Shown one piece after another: positions 8,516 through 18,934 of a DNA stretch of 64,000 bases. Source of the DNA: CAYUAI01 sp964442745. GTDB taxonomy: Bacteria > Pseudomonadota > Gammaproteobacteria > S012-40. Made by a program: the position numbers and the translations under genes. Where the stretch lies: positions 62,001-126,000 of the forward strand of contig CAYUAI010000003.1 in NCBI GenBank assembly GCA_964442745.1, written 5' to 3'. The number at the start of each line of letters is the position of its first letter. Within the stretch, counting starts at the first letter, position 1. The notes below the pieces were generated by a model, which worked only from the letters and a program-made list of their open reading frames with translations, was not told the DNA's origin and did not search any database.

Positions 8516-11500
8516 TTAAAAATCTGAATCGCCTAAAAAATCATCTGAATGATCAAAAAAACGTTCGACTCGTTTAATTTCTGGTTTTTCCCAAGACCCT
8601 GTGACTTCATATTGCACCGCACTTAAATCCTCGAATTGAGGCTCAAAAAATTTTTGTACAACAAAAATTGCCACGCCAGTGACAATCGGCTGCACGGCGG
8701 TGAAAAAAGCACCCAATAAAGGAATACCTTCGCCTATTTTAGGAACAACGGTCACCACCTGGTCATAATTCTTCCCAATAAGATTGATCCGCCCCGCGAT
8801 ATCCACCTTGGCGATCGGGCTGTTAATCAGCAAACCACTGGTATAGGCATTACCCATCTTAATATCATATTCCCCTCTGATTTCATCAAAGTTGAAACCT
8901 TTCTCAAAAATCCTTGGCAACGACTGCAAACTCAGCAAACCAAATATACGACCCGCCGTCCCTGGATTAATATCGATTAAGTTTCCCTTATCGATAGAAA
9001 CAACCACCTTGCCTGTTAAGCTCTCTAACGAGAAGTCCATTGGACTTCCTTGCCAAGTCGCCCTCACGTTGATATCCGTCGCACCGCCCTCCAAGGTTCC
9101 AGTATATCCCCATTCCGATAACGTATCTCCAAAATTGGCACTCGTCATATTAATATTAAATATGGACTGTTGCTCACCTTTTATCTGTAGCCAATCTCCG
9201 ACAGCATTGATTTGCACAGTCGGAGATTCCATTGTCAATTTATTTAATCGCATACCATGCTTGCTACGTGATGCAATCAAAGTCAATTGACCCAAATTAA
9301 TTTGATCCACAAAAAATACTTTACTCGTTATTCTTATTTCGGGTAATTCACGTGGATCGATGTGCTTTTTACGCCGCTGACTGGAGTCCGTTTTTACATA
9401 CAATCGGTCAAGTTCCATAATCAGTGGCGCACTTTTCCATACGGTCGGCGCAAATATTTTACCCGCCAGTTCCGGCCCAGAGGTATGTATCGACCATCCC
9501 TGAGCACTTTGAGAAGCCTGTAAATAAACATCATGAAACATGTGACCTAAAAATTCTAGCTCATCTATTTGCAAATCAAAAAACTGCGAACCCGCATTCG
9601 CACCAGCCGATTGGATCAATGGACTCACCGGATTATTTAATAGTTTTTGCCAGGCAGTATAAGAGAAACTCTCGAGTTGACCGACATAATGAAAACCGTT
9701 TTCACTGGGTATATTCGCTAATGCGCCAAAAGCCATACCTCCCCGCTCTAACCACTGCGTTTGATTCACCGCACTAAACTGGAAAATACTATCAATGGAA
9801 CCGTATTTTATTCTTAAAAACCGTGTCATCCCTGATAATTCCGCATCCACCAATAATGACTTTTCTTCGCCAATGGTTTTATTGGCCGGTGACGGCAAAT
9901 CAATACGTAATCCTTTCAATTCCGAAGCTAACATCAGTTTAATCGGTCTAGCCGATTCAGAAGATTCAACAGGGACGAATAAATTGACTTTCAGGTCGGT
10001 ATTACCTGACAAGTGATCGCCAATATTCGGCTGACCCACAAAATGAGTCAGCAAAGAATCAATTTGATTATGATTGACTTGTGCATCCGCATGAAAAAAA
10101 AAAGACCGCCCATCACCGTGATCAAGTGTTTCAATATCCAAGACTAAGGGTATACCGACTAAATCCGCGTTGATATTTTTTGCTTGAATACCCTGTTTAT
10201 CAAACATAAGTCGTCCATTGATATGATTCAAATCGAGTTTATAACTATCCGCTGTCAGATGATTATTGATAAAATCAATATTACCCTTAACAAAACTGTC
10301 GGCGGGATTGGCTAACGGAATCGCTAACTGTATATCAAGCGCACTGACACCAACAATATGAAAAGGCCTTAAGTGCTTGGCAAATACTTTCTCTAAGGGA
10401 CTATTATGCAGAAAATTCAGTTTATCCAGACTCGGACCAAAAACTTGGCCATTGATATTGAGCAGTAAATTCACCGGATCAAACTCATCAATATACACAT
10501 GAGCTTTTTTAATTCGATTATTGGCAATCCTCCCTTGATCCGCAATAAAATCTAATTGATTTCCACTCAGTGATAACTTACCCACAATATTTGTCACAGG
10601 TGGCCAACCTGGCACATAATCCAATACACCATTGGCTATCGCTGCTTTCACCAGAAATGTGCCTGATTGCTGCTTAAAAGGAAAGTTTTTCAATCTGCCA
10701 TTAATCTTGATTTGACCATTTTTGATATAACCGCCCTTGATCGATCGATCAAGCCAATGAACCGTTGCTGGCTTCATCAGTTGTACTGGATAAAATCTAG
10801 CAGATTGAACCAGGTCCGCCGTGCTGAAATTCATAGAGAAATCTAAAAATGGCGAAGAACTATCGTGAGGTATTAATAGGTTTAAGCGACTATGAAAAGC
10901 CGCATCATCAGTAAATATATCAATATTATTCGCTCGAATTTGCCAATGATCTAACTGCTTCTGCCAAAAAATCTCTCCCGTTAAACTGGCTAACTGAAGA
11001 GGATTTGCAAACATATGAGAATAATTAAGCTCCCAAGTTTTGCTATCGAGAGAAATGGAACCACTACGTTCAGATAGCAATAAATTACCTTTGATATTTT
11101 TTATGCCAGGAACTTTACCCAAGGCCGATACCGATACATTGTTAAAATCTGCCTGCACCAAAAACTCATCAGAAGATAATCGCTTAACAACATTGACGTC
11201 GTGTAATTCACCACGAAGGCGCATATCATGCAATAAATTGACAGCAGGTAACTCAGGCACGAACAACCCAGCCATATGAATCAAATCCTGCACATCCATA
11301 TAAGAAACATTTAACTTAACTAAGTTTCCCCTGGACGTAACCTGCAAGCCTAATACTATTTCAGGACTGAATTTTTGGGTTTGTTTCACAACAAAATTAT
11401 CGATAATTAATTGCCATTCTTCCTGCGATTTATTTAATAAAAAATTTCCGGCCCCCTGCTCAAAATGCATTAACCTGTTGGGATTTTTTCCATGTAAAAG

Positions 11501-12364
11501 TAAATCACTCGCTAATATTTCACCTCGGATAGAAGTTAATTTTGCGGCCTCCCAATGACTCCATGCCTTCACAAATGCTCGACCTTCTGACACCGGGTGT
11601 GATTCATATCCTTTTTGATTAAGCAATTGCCTAATCGATATACCAGAGGCCTCGATAAAAATATCACCCGACCAATAATCCGACGCTAATATATTACCGG
11701 ACAAATCCATGGAAAATTTTAATTGATGGCCAAGTTCATTAGGCAGCTCGATGGAACCATCGATTTGGTGACGTTGTTGATCATTTTTGATTTGCAAATT
11801 AACGGCAGAAAATGTCCAAGGCTCAGCCTTAAGTTTTTCATCAATCCAAATAAATTCACTCTCTTTAATTTCTAATACACTTTGGCCAAACAACCAGTCC
11901 GACCAAAACCTATTCTCTTGATCGGTTTGCGATAAGCCACCGGACTCAATACCCGCCAAAGATAAATAACCATCGGCTTGACGCGTCAACACTAAACGAG
12001 CACCTTCAATGGTTAATGCACCGGGTACCACATAACCTTGACGAAGTGACTCCAATAATTTAATACCAAGCTTTATGCTTTTAAATTGGGTAATCGTATG
12101 TTCACCATCCGTCGATAACAACCGAACATCCTCTAATACCAGTTGAGGCTTGATATAACTCCATTCGGCAGCAAGGGCGCTAATTTCAATACGCCAACCC
12201 TGCTCAACACTAAGCCAAGCTTCAATTTCTTCTTTATAGGTGTCAACATCCGGGACAATAAATCGGATAGCGGAAATACCAATCGCAATGACTATGAGGG
12301 TCAGCGCAAGAGTATACCATACGGAAAAACAGCAAAAACGGATACTTTTATATATGGGTTTCAC
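8516..12364 (-). CDS. yhdP: YhdP-family AsmA-like lipid-transport protein
   Basis: 1282 residues, the usual size of YhdP. A single membrane helix near the N-terminus (about residues 15-35, YTLALTLIVIAIGISAIRFIV) is followed by a very long periplasmic region rich in short beta strands, the AsmA/VPS13-like groove. The C-terminal part carries the family pattern GRIFGLLSLQSLPRI and PKIGEGIPLLGAFF. YhdP is one of the proteins thought to carry phospholipids from inner to outer membrane. Translation appears to begin at GTG (12362-12364) with no obvious Shine-Dalgarno site. The stop is followed by nit2. Confidence 0.93.
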   Translation of the reverse strand: MKPIYKSIRFCCFSVWYTLALTLIVIAIGISAIRFIVPDVDTYKEEIEAWLSVEQGWRIEISALAAEWSYIKPQLVLEDVRLLSTDGEHTITQFKSIKLGIKLLESLRQGYVVPGALTIEGARLVLTRQADGYLSLAGIESGGLSQTDQENRFWSDWLFGQSVLEIKESEFIWIDEKLKAEPWTFSAVNLQIKNDQQRHQIDGSIELPNELGHQLKFSMDLSGNILASDYWSGDIFIEASGISIRQLLNQKGYESHPVSEGRAFVKAWSHWEAAKLTSIRGEILASDLLLHGKNPNRLMHFEQGAGNFLLNKSQEEWQLIIDNFVVKQTQKFSPEIVLGLQVTSRGNLVKLNVSYMDVQDLIHMAGLFVPELPAVNLLHDMRLRGELHDVNVVKRLSSDEFLVQADFNNVSVSALGKVPGIKNIKGNLLLSERSGSISLDSKTWELNYSHMFANPLQLASLTGEIFWQKQLDHWQIRANNIDIFTDDAAFHSRLNLLIPHDSSSPFLDFSMNFSTADLVQSARFYPVQLMKPATVHWLDRSIKGGYIKNGQIKINGRLKNFPFKQQSGTFLVKAAIANGVLDYVPGWPPVTNIVGKLSLSGNQLDFIADQGRIANNRIKKAHVYIDEFDPVNLLLNINGQVFGPSLDKLNFLHNSPLEKVFAKHLRPFHIVGVSALDIQLAIPLANPADSFVKGNIDFINNHLTADSYKLDLNHINGRLMFDKQGIQAKNINADLVGIPLVLDIETLDHGDGRSFFFHADAQVNHNQIDSLLTHFVGQPNIGDHLSGNTDLKVNLFVPVESSESARPIKLMLASELKGLRIDLPSPANKTIGEEKSLLVDAELSGMTRFLRIKYGSIDSIFQFSAVNQTQWLERGGMAFGALANIPSENGFHYVGQLESFSYTAWQKLLNNPVSPLIQSAGANAGSQFFDLQIDELEFLGHMFHDVYLQASQSAQGWSIHTSGPELAGKIFAPTVWKSAPLIMELDRLYVKTDSSQRRKKHIDPRELPEIRITSKVFFVDQINLGQLTLIASRSKHGMRLNKLTMESPTVQINAVGDWLQIKGEQQSIFNINMTSANFGDTLSEWGYTGTLEGGATDINVRATWQGSPMDFSLESLTGKVVVSIDKGNLIDINPGTAGRIFGLLSLQSLPRIFEKGFNFDEIRGEYDIKMGNAYTSGLLINSPIAKVDIAGRINLIGKNYDQVVTVVPKIGEGIPLLGAFFTAVQPIVTGVAIFVVQKFFEPQFEDLSAVQYEVTGSWEKPEIKRVERFFDHSDDFLGDSDF

Positions 12365-12612
12365 TGCGTAGATAAATCAGCTGGGTACAACTTGAAATGC
12401 CGATTTTATCCCCAGCTTTCGAACAGACAATCTCGCTAGTACTTTTGGTGGGCTAATGATTTGGTATCTGGTAAATTTAATATTCATCATCATATCAACA
12501 TACGCAATATATCGATAAGAAATCATTTTTTCCGTTTAACGCCGAAAAATAATTCGCTATAGATATAGATAAAAACAGATTCAGTCAATTAATTTATCTA
12601 AGAAGCACTGAA

Positions 12613-14082
12613 CTACATCAAAACCACATCGTAAAGTTCTTGAGTATATTGCATCTCCACTTGAAATTTAATCGGTTTACCAATAAAAGCTTCTAGCTCA
12701 GCAACACTTGACGACTCTTCATCGACCATCAGGTCAATCACATTTTGGCTCGCGAGCACTAAAAACATTTTCGCCTCATACTGCCTGGACTCCCGCAGTA
12801 TTTCTCGAAACACTTCATAACATACAGTCTCTGGCGTTTTTACGGTTCCTCTACCACTGCAAACCGGACACGACTCACAAAGCACACGCTCTAAACTTTC
12901 TCGCGTTCTTTTACGGGTCATTTGCACTAAGCCTAACGACGATACCTCACTGATGGTGGTTCTTGAGTGATCATTTTCAAGATTACGCTCTAATGCTCTT
13001 AACACTTGCCGTTTATGCTCATCATCTTCCATATCGATAAAATCGATAATGACAATCCCGCCCAGATTGCGCAACCTTAATTGTCGAGCAAGTGCATGAG
13101 TGGCTTCAAGATTCGTTTTAAAAATCGTCTCTTCTAAATTTCTATGCCCGACAAAAGCCCCGGTATTCACATCAATGGTGGTCATCGCCTCTGTTTGATC
13201 TATCACCAGATGCCCTCCCGACTTCAACTGTACTTTTGGCTGTAAAGCACGCTGTAATTCATCCTCAATAGAATACAGATCAAAAATTGGGCGGGGTCCT
13301 GAATAATATTCAATACCCGGTAATAGCTCTGGGATAAATTTCCCAACAAATTTAGTGGCTTTTTGATACGTTTCCCGAGAGTCAATGCGAATTTTATCAA
13401 TACGAGTCCCGACCAAATCTCTAATGGCCCGCATGGCTAACTGCCAATCTTCATGAACAAGGCTGGCGGGTTTTGCGGATTGTATTTTCTCCTTAATGGA
13501 ATCCCATACCCTATTTAAAAATACGATATCCGCTTGAATTTCTTTCTCTTGTGCGCAATCTGCCGCCGTACGTATAATATACCCGCCCTCTCCATTTTCA
13601 CTAACATATTGGGCAACAATACTTTTTAACCGCTGGCGCTCTTCTTCGCCTTCCACCTTTTGCGACACACCAATGTGCAAGGTATAAGGCATATACACTA
13701 AGAATCGAGCCGGAATGGTAATATTTGTTGTTAAACGTGCGCCCTTAGTACCTAATGGATCTTTCACAACTTGTACTAATAAGGTTTGGCCAGTTTGCAC
13801 CAAATTAGTGATTAGTGGAGGCTCTGCTTTTTTATCATCCGGTTCATCGAATAAGCGACTAAGAATATCTGACGCATGTAGGAAAGCGGCACGGTCTAAA
13901 CCAATATCAATGAAAGCCGCTTGCATGCCAGGCAGCACCCGCGTTACCTGCCCCTTGTAAATGTTACCCACCAAACCCCGCTTACGTTCACGCTCAATAA
14001 ATATTTCTTGTAAGACACCGTTCTCTACCATTGCAACCCGTGTCTCTTGCGGTGTTACATTGATGAGAATTTCTTCACTCAT
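12613..14082 (-). CDS. rng: Ribonuclease G
   Basis: 489 residues, the length of E. coli RNase G. An S1-like domain with RGLVGNIYKGQVTRVLPGMQAAFIDIG lies at about residues 35-60. The DNase I-like catalytic region has TIDVNTGAFVG and IIDFIDM, which supply the metal-binding aspartates. A zinc-link CPVCSGRG near residue 405 is the element that joins subunits in the RNase E/G family. RNase G processes 16S rRNA 5' ends and degrades some mRNAs. It sits between maf and yhdP on the same strand, a conserved order. Confidence 0.95.
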   Translation of the reverse strand: MSEEILINVTPQETRVAMVENGVLQEIFIERERKRGLVGNIYKGQVTRVLPGMQAAFIDIGLDRAAFLHASDILSRLFDEPDDKKAEPPLITNLVQTGQTLLVQVVKDPLGTKGARLTTNITIPARFLVYMPYTLHIGVSQKVEGEEERQRLKSIVAQYVSENGEGGYIIRTAADCAQEKEIQADIVFLNRVWDSIKEKIQSAKPASLVHEDWQLAMRAIRDLVGTRIDKIRIDSRETYQKATKFVGKFIPELLPGIEYYSGPRPIFDLYSIEDELQRALQPKVQLKSGGHLVIDQTEAMTTIDVNTGAFVGHRNLEETIFKTNLEATHALARQLRLRNLGGIVIIDFIDMEDDEHKRQVLRALERNLENDHSRTTISEVSSLGLVQMTRKRTRESLERVLCESCPVCSGRGTVKTPETVCYEVFREILRESRQYEAKMFLVLASQNVIDLMVDEESSSVAELEAFIGKPIKFQVEMQYTQELYDVVLM

Positions 14083-14218
14083 ATTATTTTCCTTGTTATA
14101 GGGGTGATTACAGTCTACATACCCAAATGCGAAATGCAGGTTAAAAAAATTCTCATGTCCCCTTATTCTATATAGAATTAAGACAAAAACACGGGTTCTA
14201 TTTGACTTTTTTTAACGG

Positions 14219-14310
14219 TAGGAATTAGGCGACGCAATCACTTCTCGGTTTCGCATCCTGTCTGTGCCTAAAGCGCCTACTGTTGCTAGCCCATTCTCCG
14301 ACTGTTGAAA
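14219..14310 (-). repeat. Degenerate copy of the 185-205-bp interspersed repeat
   Basis: TAGGAATTAGG followed by ACGCAATCACTTCTCGG and TTTCGCATC resembles the reverse complement of the right end of the copies at 36123, 49795 and 58873. Only this end is clear; the remainder, which covers part of the maf-rng gap, is too diverged to bound well. The call is by eye. Confidence 0.45.
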
Positions 14311-14335
14311 TAGGCTAAGCGCGTTTGCAGAATTT

Positions 14336-14944
14336 TTATAATGTTTGGATACCAAATTCGGCCAACAGTTCGACAGTTTCATAAATAGGTAAGCCCATCA
14401 CACCGGAATAACTGCCGACTAAATGCGCAACAAATATCGCGCCTAATCCCTGTATGGCATAACCGCCAGCCTTATCTCGTGGCTCACCCGATGCCCAGTA
14501 AGCCTTTCGTTCAGCCGCTGATATTTTACGCAGAGTGACCTGGCTTTGCTGTAAGACCACTTTTTGCTTCTGGTCTGACACCACCGCCACCGCAGATAAT
14601 ACTTCATGAGTTTGCCCGGCCAACATGGATAACATGCGATCGGCCTCCCTTTGGTGCGGTGGCTTTTCTAAAATGTGCTGATCGAATGCCACCACCGTAT
14701 CGGCCGCCAATACGACAATAGATTGCTGTTTTTGAGGCAACGAGTTAAACGCCGCATTGCCTTTGGCCAAGGCATTACGTTTGACATAACAACTTGCAGA
14801 TTCACCTGGCTGGTAACATTCTTGGTACGCATTTTCAATGACGTCAAAGTTGACATGAATTTGATTCAATAGGGCCTGACGCCTGGGAGAAGATGAAGCG
14901 AGTAAAAGCTGAGGAGCGGCTTGTGAGCTATCATTTGAGATCAT
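14336..14944 (-). CDS. maf: Maf-family nucleotide pyrophosphatase
   Basis: 202 residues. The Maf signature SSSPRRQALL is at about residues 17-26, AADTVV near residue 80 supplies the catalytic Asp, and EKPPHQREADRML and GEPRDKAGGYAIQG follow. Maf proteins hydrolyse non-canonical or canonical NTPs (E. coli YhdE prefers dTTP/UTP). The position beside rng agrees with the YhdE branch, so dTTP/UTP pyrophosphatase is the likely activity. It is 6 nt downstream of rlmH. Confidence 0.93.
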   Translation of the reverse strand: MISNDSSQAAPQLLLASSSPRRQALLNQIHVNFDVIENAYQECYQPGESASCYVKRNALAKGNAAFNSLPQKQQSIVVLAADTVVAFDQHILEKPPHQREADRMLSMLAGQTHEVLSAVAVVSDQKQKVVLQQSQVTLRKISAAERKAYWASGEPRDKAGGYAIQGLGAIFVAHLVGSYSGVMGLPIYETVELLAEFGIQTL

Positions 14945-14950
14945 TTCAAA

Positions 14951-15421
14951 CTACGACCGGTGGTAGGGATGTCCCTGTAAAATCGTCCAGGCACGATACA
15001 ACTGCTCGGCCACAATGACTCGCACTAAAGCATGCGGAAAAGTTAACGAGGATAACGACCAAATAACATCGGCTTCTTGTAAGCAACGTTTCGCCAGGCC
15101 ATCAGCCCCACCAACGATCAAAGCCACATTGCTACCTCTCTGCATCCAATTAGCCACCTGTTGAGATAAATGGTCAGTTGTCCACGCCTTGCCTGACGGG
15201 TCTAACATGACCTTCAAGGTATTATTAGGTATGGCACGCAAGATATTATCAGCCTCTTCTTCCTTCATGGTATCCGGGTTCGCTGTTTTACGCCGCTTTG
15301 CCGCATCGACGTCAATTAAATACACACCCAGTTCACGAGGCATCCGCTTGCAAAATTCAGTGTAAGCCTCATCCACCCAAGCTGGCATACGCTTACCCAC
15401 CGCCACCAGATAAATACGCAT
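14951..15421 (-). CDS. rlmH: 23S rRNA (pseudouridine-1915-N3)-methyltransferase RlmH
   Basis: 156 residues, the standard length. RlmH is a SPOUT-class methyltransferase that methylates pseudouridine 1915 of 23S rRNA. The knot region is visible as VALIVGGADGL near residues 104-114 and SLSSLTFPHALVRVIVAEQLYRA near the end; the terminal YHRS is the conserved C-terminus. It lies 3 nt downstream of rsfS, forming the conserved nadD-rsfS-rlmH unit. Confidence 0.96.
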   Translation of the reverse strand: MRIYLVAVGKRMPAWVDEAYTEFCKRMPRELGVYLIDVDAAKRRKTANPDTMKEEEADNILRAIPNNTLKVMLDPSGKAWTTDHLSQQVANWMQRGSNVALIVGGADGLAKRCLQEADVIWSLSSLTFPHALVRVIVAEQLYRAWTILQGHPYHRS

Positions 15422-15424
15422 CAG

Positions 15425-15772
15425 CTATTGCTTGCCTAGCTCATTCATAGCCGGTGTGCTCCACAAGCGCTCTAGCTGATAAAAATCTCTTGTCGCCTGC
15501 TGCATCACATGTACAACAATATCACCCAAATCCACTAACACCCATTCACTATCTTTATCACCTTCAACACCGATGGGTAGACATCCTTGTTTTTTGGCTT
15601 GTTCAACCACATTATTTGCAATACTTTTCACGTGCCGACTGGAATTGCCTGTGGCAATAATCATCACATCTGATACGCTACTGAGCCCCAAAACATCCAG
15701 CACAACAATGTCATTTGCCTTTAAATTTTCCAGTGCATTTTTTACAAGGAGAGTTAATGCATCTAGCTGCAT
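15425..15772 (-). CDS. rsfS: Ribosomal silencing factor RsfS
   Basis: 115 residues. RsfS (RsfA/YbeB) binds uL14 on the large subunit and blocks subunit joining in stationary phase or starvation. The family pattern is clear: DIVVLDVLGLSSVSDVMIIATG, SSRHVKSIANNV, GVEGDKDSEWVLVDLGDIVVHVM and YQLERLW. It overlaps nothing and sits 8 nt after nadD on the same strand. Confidence 0.96.
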   Translation of the reverse strand: MQLDALTLLVKNALENLKANDIVVLDVLGLSSVSDVMIIATGNSSRHVKSIANNVVEQAKKQGCLPIGVEGDKDSEWVLVDLGDIVVHVMQQATRDFYQLERLWSTPAMNELGKQ

Positions 15773-15780
15773 AGTTTTTT

Positions 15781-16416
15781 TTACCTTTGATAAATTTCAT
15801 TCATTTTTATATATTCGAAAACCGAGTCAGGCAACAAAAATCGAGGACACTGACCCAACTTCACCATCTGCCGAATTCGAGTGGCAGAAATCGCTAACTG
15901 CGTGACCGGACTGGTGATCACTTTGCCGTAGGGAACGGAAAGTAAATCACGCACATCTTCCGCATAATGTTCTTTTAAGCGAGTCATCATGGCACTTTGC
16001 GCCGCCCCTCGCCAACCGGGGCGATGCGCCACCACAATATGCGCCAAAGATAAAATTCGTTGCCATTGATGCCATTGATCAAGCCCTTCAAAAGCATCGG
16101 AACCTAAAATTAAATACAAGGCATCAGAGGGATAATCCGCACGCAGTGACACCAAGGTATCCACCGTATAGGAAGCTCCACCACGGATAAATTCTCGCTC
16201 ATCAACCACTAAACTTGGCTCATTCGCCACCGCTAAATGCAACATGGCTAATCGTTGCTGTGCGCGAGCGGATGGCCCTTCACGATGGGCAGGCAGATAA
16301 CAAGGGATCATTCTTACTTCAGTCAAACCCAAAGCTTGCTGTATATCCAAAGCAATCCTCAGATGACCATAATGTATCGGATCAAATGTGCCACCGAATA
16401 GACCAATTAAATGCAA
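15781..16416 (-). CDS. nadD: Nicotinate-nucleotide adenylyltransferase NadD
   Basis: 211 residues. NadD makes nicotinic acid adenine dinucleotide from NaMN and ATP in NAD synthesis. The nucleotidyltransferase motif GGTFDPIHYGHLRIA is at residues 9-23. The C-terminal SATRIRQM matches the ISTxxxR motif. FIRGGASYTVDTL and LILGSDAF are family hallmarks. It follows proA by 3 nt. Confidence 0.96.
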   Translation of the reverse strand: MHLIGLFGGTFDPIHYGHLRIALDIQQALGLTEVRMIPCYLPAHREGPSARAQQRLAMLHLAVANEPSLVVDEREFIRGGASYTVDTLVSLRADYPSDALYLILGSDAFEGLDQWHQWQRILSLAHIVVAHRPGWRGAAQSAMMTRLKEHYAEDVRDLLSVPYGKVITSPVTQLAISATRIRQMVKLGQCPRFLLPDSVFEYIKMNEIYQR

Positions 16417-16419
16417 AGG

Positions 16420-17679
16420 CTATTCTCTTATTTGACCATCACCAAACACCACAAATTTTTGTGACGTCAAGCCTTCCAACCCAACCGGTCCTCTGACATG
16501 GAATTTATCCGTACTGATGCCAATTTCTGCACCTAACCCATATTCAAAACCATCCGCAAATCGCGTCGAGGCATTAATCATCACGGAACTAGAATCCACT
16601 TCAGCCAAAAAACGACGCGCCTGGCTATAATCTTCCGTGACAATGGCATCGGTATGTGCCGAACCATATTGATGGATATGTTCGATCGCTTGCGTCAAAT
16701 CCTGGACCACACGTATCGATAAAATAGGCGCCAAATATTCTGTATACCAATCATCGCAAGTGGCCGCCTTTATGTTTTGCTGAAGAATCGTTTGGGCCGC
16801 GTCACAAACACGTAACTCAACACCCTTTTGCTGATAAATGTCCACCAGAACGGGTAATACTTGCGGTGCGATGGCTTGCGACACCAAGAGCGTTTCCATG
16901 GTATTACACGTGCCGTAACGCTGAGTTTTTGCATTGACGGCAATGGCAATTGCTTTATCAAAATCAGCACTGTCATCAATATACACATGACAAACCCCAT
17001 GCAAATGCTTGATCACTGGAACGCTGGCTTGCTCGCTCACACGCTCAATTAATCCTTTACCCCCGCGTGGTATAATCACATCGACATAGGATTTCATTTG
17101 CACCAGTTCACCCACCACAGCACGATCTGTCATTTCAACGACCTGGACGGCGTGAGCTGGCAGCTCCGCCGCCAATAAACCCGACTTGATGCATTGAGCA
17201 ATCGCTTGATTGGAATGTATCGCTTCGGAGCCACCACGTAAAATCACCGCATTACTCGACTTCAAACACAAAGCCGCCGCATCGACCGTGACATTGGGAC
17301 GCGATTCATAAATAATACCGATCACACCGAGCGGCACCCGCATTTTGCCCACCTGAATACCCGATGGTCGATAACTCAAGTCACTCAGCGTGCCAATCGG
17401 ATCAACTAATGCCGCCACCTGTCGAACCCCTTCGATCATGCTGACAACCCGCTCATCGTTCAACGCCAAGCGATCTAATAACGCGGCATCCAAACCTTGT
17501 TGACGACCCGCCACCAAATCGGTTTGATTGGCCGTTAAAATGCTCGTTTTTTGTTGCTCCATGGCATTAGCAATCGCCTCCAAGGCGGTATTTTTTTGGT
17601 GGGTTGTCATCACACTCATCAAGCGAGCCGCCCCTCGCGCTTGCTTACCCAACCCGGTCATGTAAGTTTTAATATCCAT
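16420..17679 (-). CDS. proA: Gamma-glutamyl phosphate reductase
   Basis: 419 residues, the typical ProA length. It reduces gamma-glutamyl phosphate to glutamate semialdehyde with NADPH in proline synthesis. The aldehyde-dehydrogenase fold shows RVPLGVIGIIYESRPNVTVDAA, LRGGSEAIHSN, VIIPRGGKGLI and the catalytic cysteine in RYGTCNTMETLLV. GLGAEIGIS and HVRGPVGLEGLT close the fold. proB is not adjacent; the gene is embedded between holA and nadD, an arrangement found in some Gammaproteobacteria. Confidence 0.96.
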   Translation of the reverse strand: MDIKTYMTGLGKQARGAARLMSVMTTHQKNTALEAIANAMEQQKTSILTANQTDLVAGRQQGLDAALLDRLALNDERVVSMIEGVRQVAALVDPIGTLSDLSYRPSGIQVGKMRVPLGVIGIIYESRPNVTVDAAALCLKSSNAVILRGGSEAIHSNQAIAQCIKSGLLAAELPAHAVQVVEMTDRAVVGELVQMKSYVDVIIPRGGKGLIERVSEQASVPVIKHLHGVCHVYIDDSADFDKAIAIAVNAKTQRYGTCNTMETLLVSQAIAPQVLPVLVDIYQQKGVELRVCDAAQTILQQNIKAATCDDWYTEYLAPILSIRVVQDLTQAIEHIHQYGSAHTDAIVTEDYSQARRFLAEVDSSSVMINASTRFADGFEYGLGAEIGISTDKFHVRGPVGLEGLTSQKFVVFGDGQIRE

Positions 17680-17683
17680 GCAA

Positions 17684-18715
17684 TTAACTCAATTCAAATT
17701 CTGATAAAAATAAACGCTTGCCAGCCATTGCCATCGCCAGCATTAACAACGCCTCCCAAACGTTACCATGATCAATCCCCTTAATCATACGATCAATGCC
17801 ACTGGCTTGCTGTAAATACAACTGCCAATGCTTCACTGAATGACGTTGCAACGCCGCACGCATAATATTCTCACGTTTTTTCCAGATCCGGCCCGCTTTT
17901 AGTACTTGCGCCATGGATTGCCCATTAGCCAATTGCTCGGCCATCAGCAACAACTGACGAATTTCCCTTGAAAATGCCCATAAAACTAAAATCACTTCGG
18001 TGCCAGAGTGTTTCATACGCTCCACAATTGCAACCACTTTTTTTATATGACCCAGTAATGCGCTATCAACCAAATCAAAAATGTCATACTGGGCGCTGTC
18101 GGCTGTCACGTCCAGCATGGTTTGTTCATCAATATGACGTTCATCGGATAAATTTAATTTTTCGATCTCTTGCACCGCCGCCAACAAATTACCCTCAACA
18201 CGCTCAGCTAATAACTGGACAGCTTTGGGCGTTGCCGACAATCCTAAACGGCGCAGGCGATGCGCAATCCAGCCAATTAATTGTTGGCTATCCATCGGCC
18301 AAACAGCAACATGCACTCCAACTTTTTCCAGTGTTTTATACCATTTTGATTTTTGCCCAGCCGCATCAAGTTTAGGCATGGTTATCAACAACAAGTCATC
18401 CCCATTCAATTGCTCAGCATAAGCCAGTAAGGTTTTAGCGCCGACGTCGCCAGGCTTCGCTTGCTCTAATCGCAATTCAATTAACCGACGTTCACTAAAT
18501 AGTGAAAGCGAATTTGAGGTATACAATAATTGCGTCCACTCAAAACTTCTGTCTACATGGAAAATAATGCGCTCCGTACAACCGCGTTGGCGTGCCAATT
18601 GCCGCAATTGATCCGTCAACTCATCTTTTTGAAATGGCTCATCACCCGTGATCAAATAAATCGGCGCTAATGTGTCTCGCCAATGCGCTTTCATTTGATC
18701 TGGCTTCAATATCAT
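17684..18715 (-). CDS. holA: DNA polymerase III delta subunit
   Basis: 343 residues, matching E. coli HolA. It is the delta subunit of the clamp loader, which opens the beta sliding clamp. The N-terminal region has PIYLITGDEPFQKDELTDQLR, the beta-interacting segment SLSLFSERRLIELRL lies near residue 70, and the C-terminal collar domain ends QLYLQQASGIDRMIKG. The ATPase Walker residues are absent, as expected for delta. It lies 4 nt upstream of proA on the same strand. Confidence 0.95.
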   Translation of the reverse strand: MILKPDQMKAHWRDTLAPIYLITGDEPFQKDELTDQLRQLARQRGCTERIIFHVDRSFEWTQLLYTSNSLSLFSERRLIELRLEQAKPGDVGAKTLLAYAEQLNGDDLLLITMPKLDAAGQKSKWYKTLEKVGVHVAVWPMDSQQLIGWIAHRLRRLGLSATPKAVQLLAERVEGNLLAAVQEIEKLNLSDERHIDEQTMLDVTADSAQYDIFDLVDSALLGHIKKVVAIVERMKHSGTEVILVLWAFSREIRQLLLMAEQLANGQSMAQVLKAGRIWKKRENIMRAALQRHSVKHWQLYLQQASGIDRMIKGIDHGNVWEALLMLAMAMAGKRLFLSEFELS

Positions 18716-18934
18716 AATGCCTTGCCTAAATAAAAGAGGGCATTTTACCTTACTCTTACCTCCGTTTGGAAATCAAAGCCGAGTGACACTGGTGCAATTT
18801 ACCCGCAAGAGGCGAGCGAAAATCACACAAAATAACATAATTAATTGATTTTACTATGATAAAATAACAGCCAGACATCGTGCTAAAAAACTATGACACG
18901 AAAACATGGAAATTCAAGAGAGTACGACTGACAA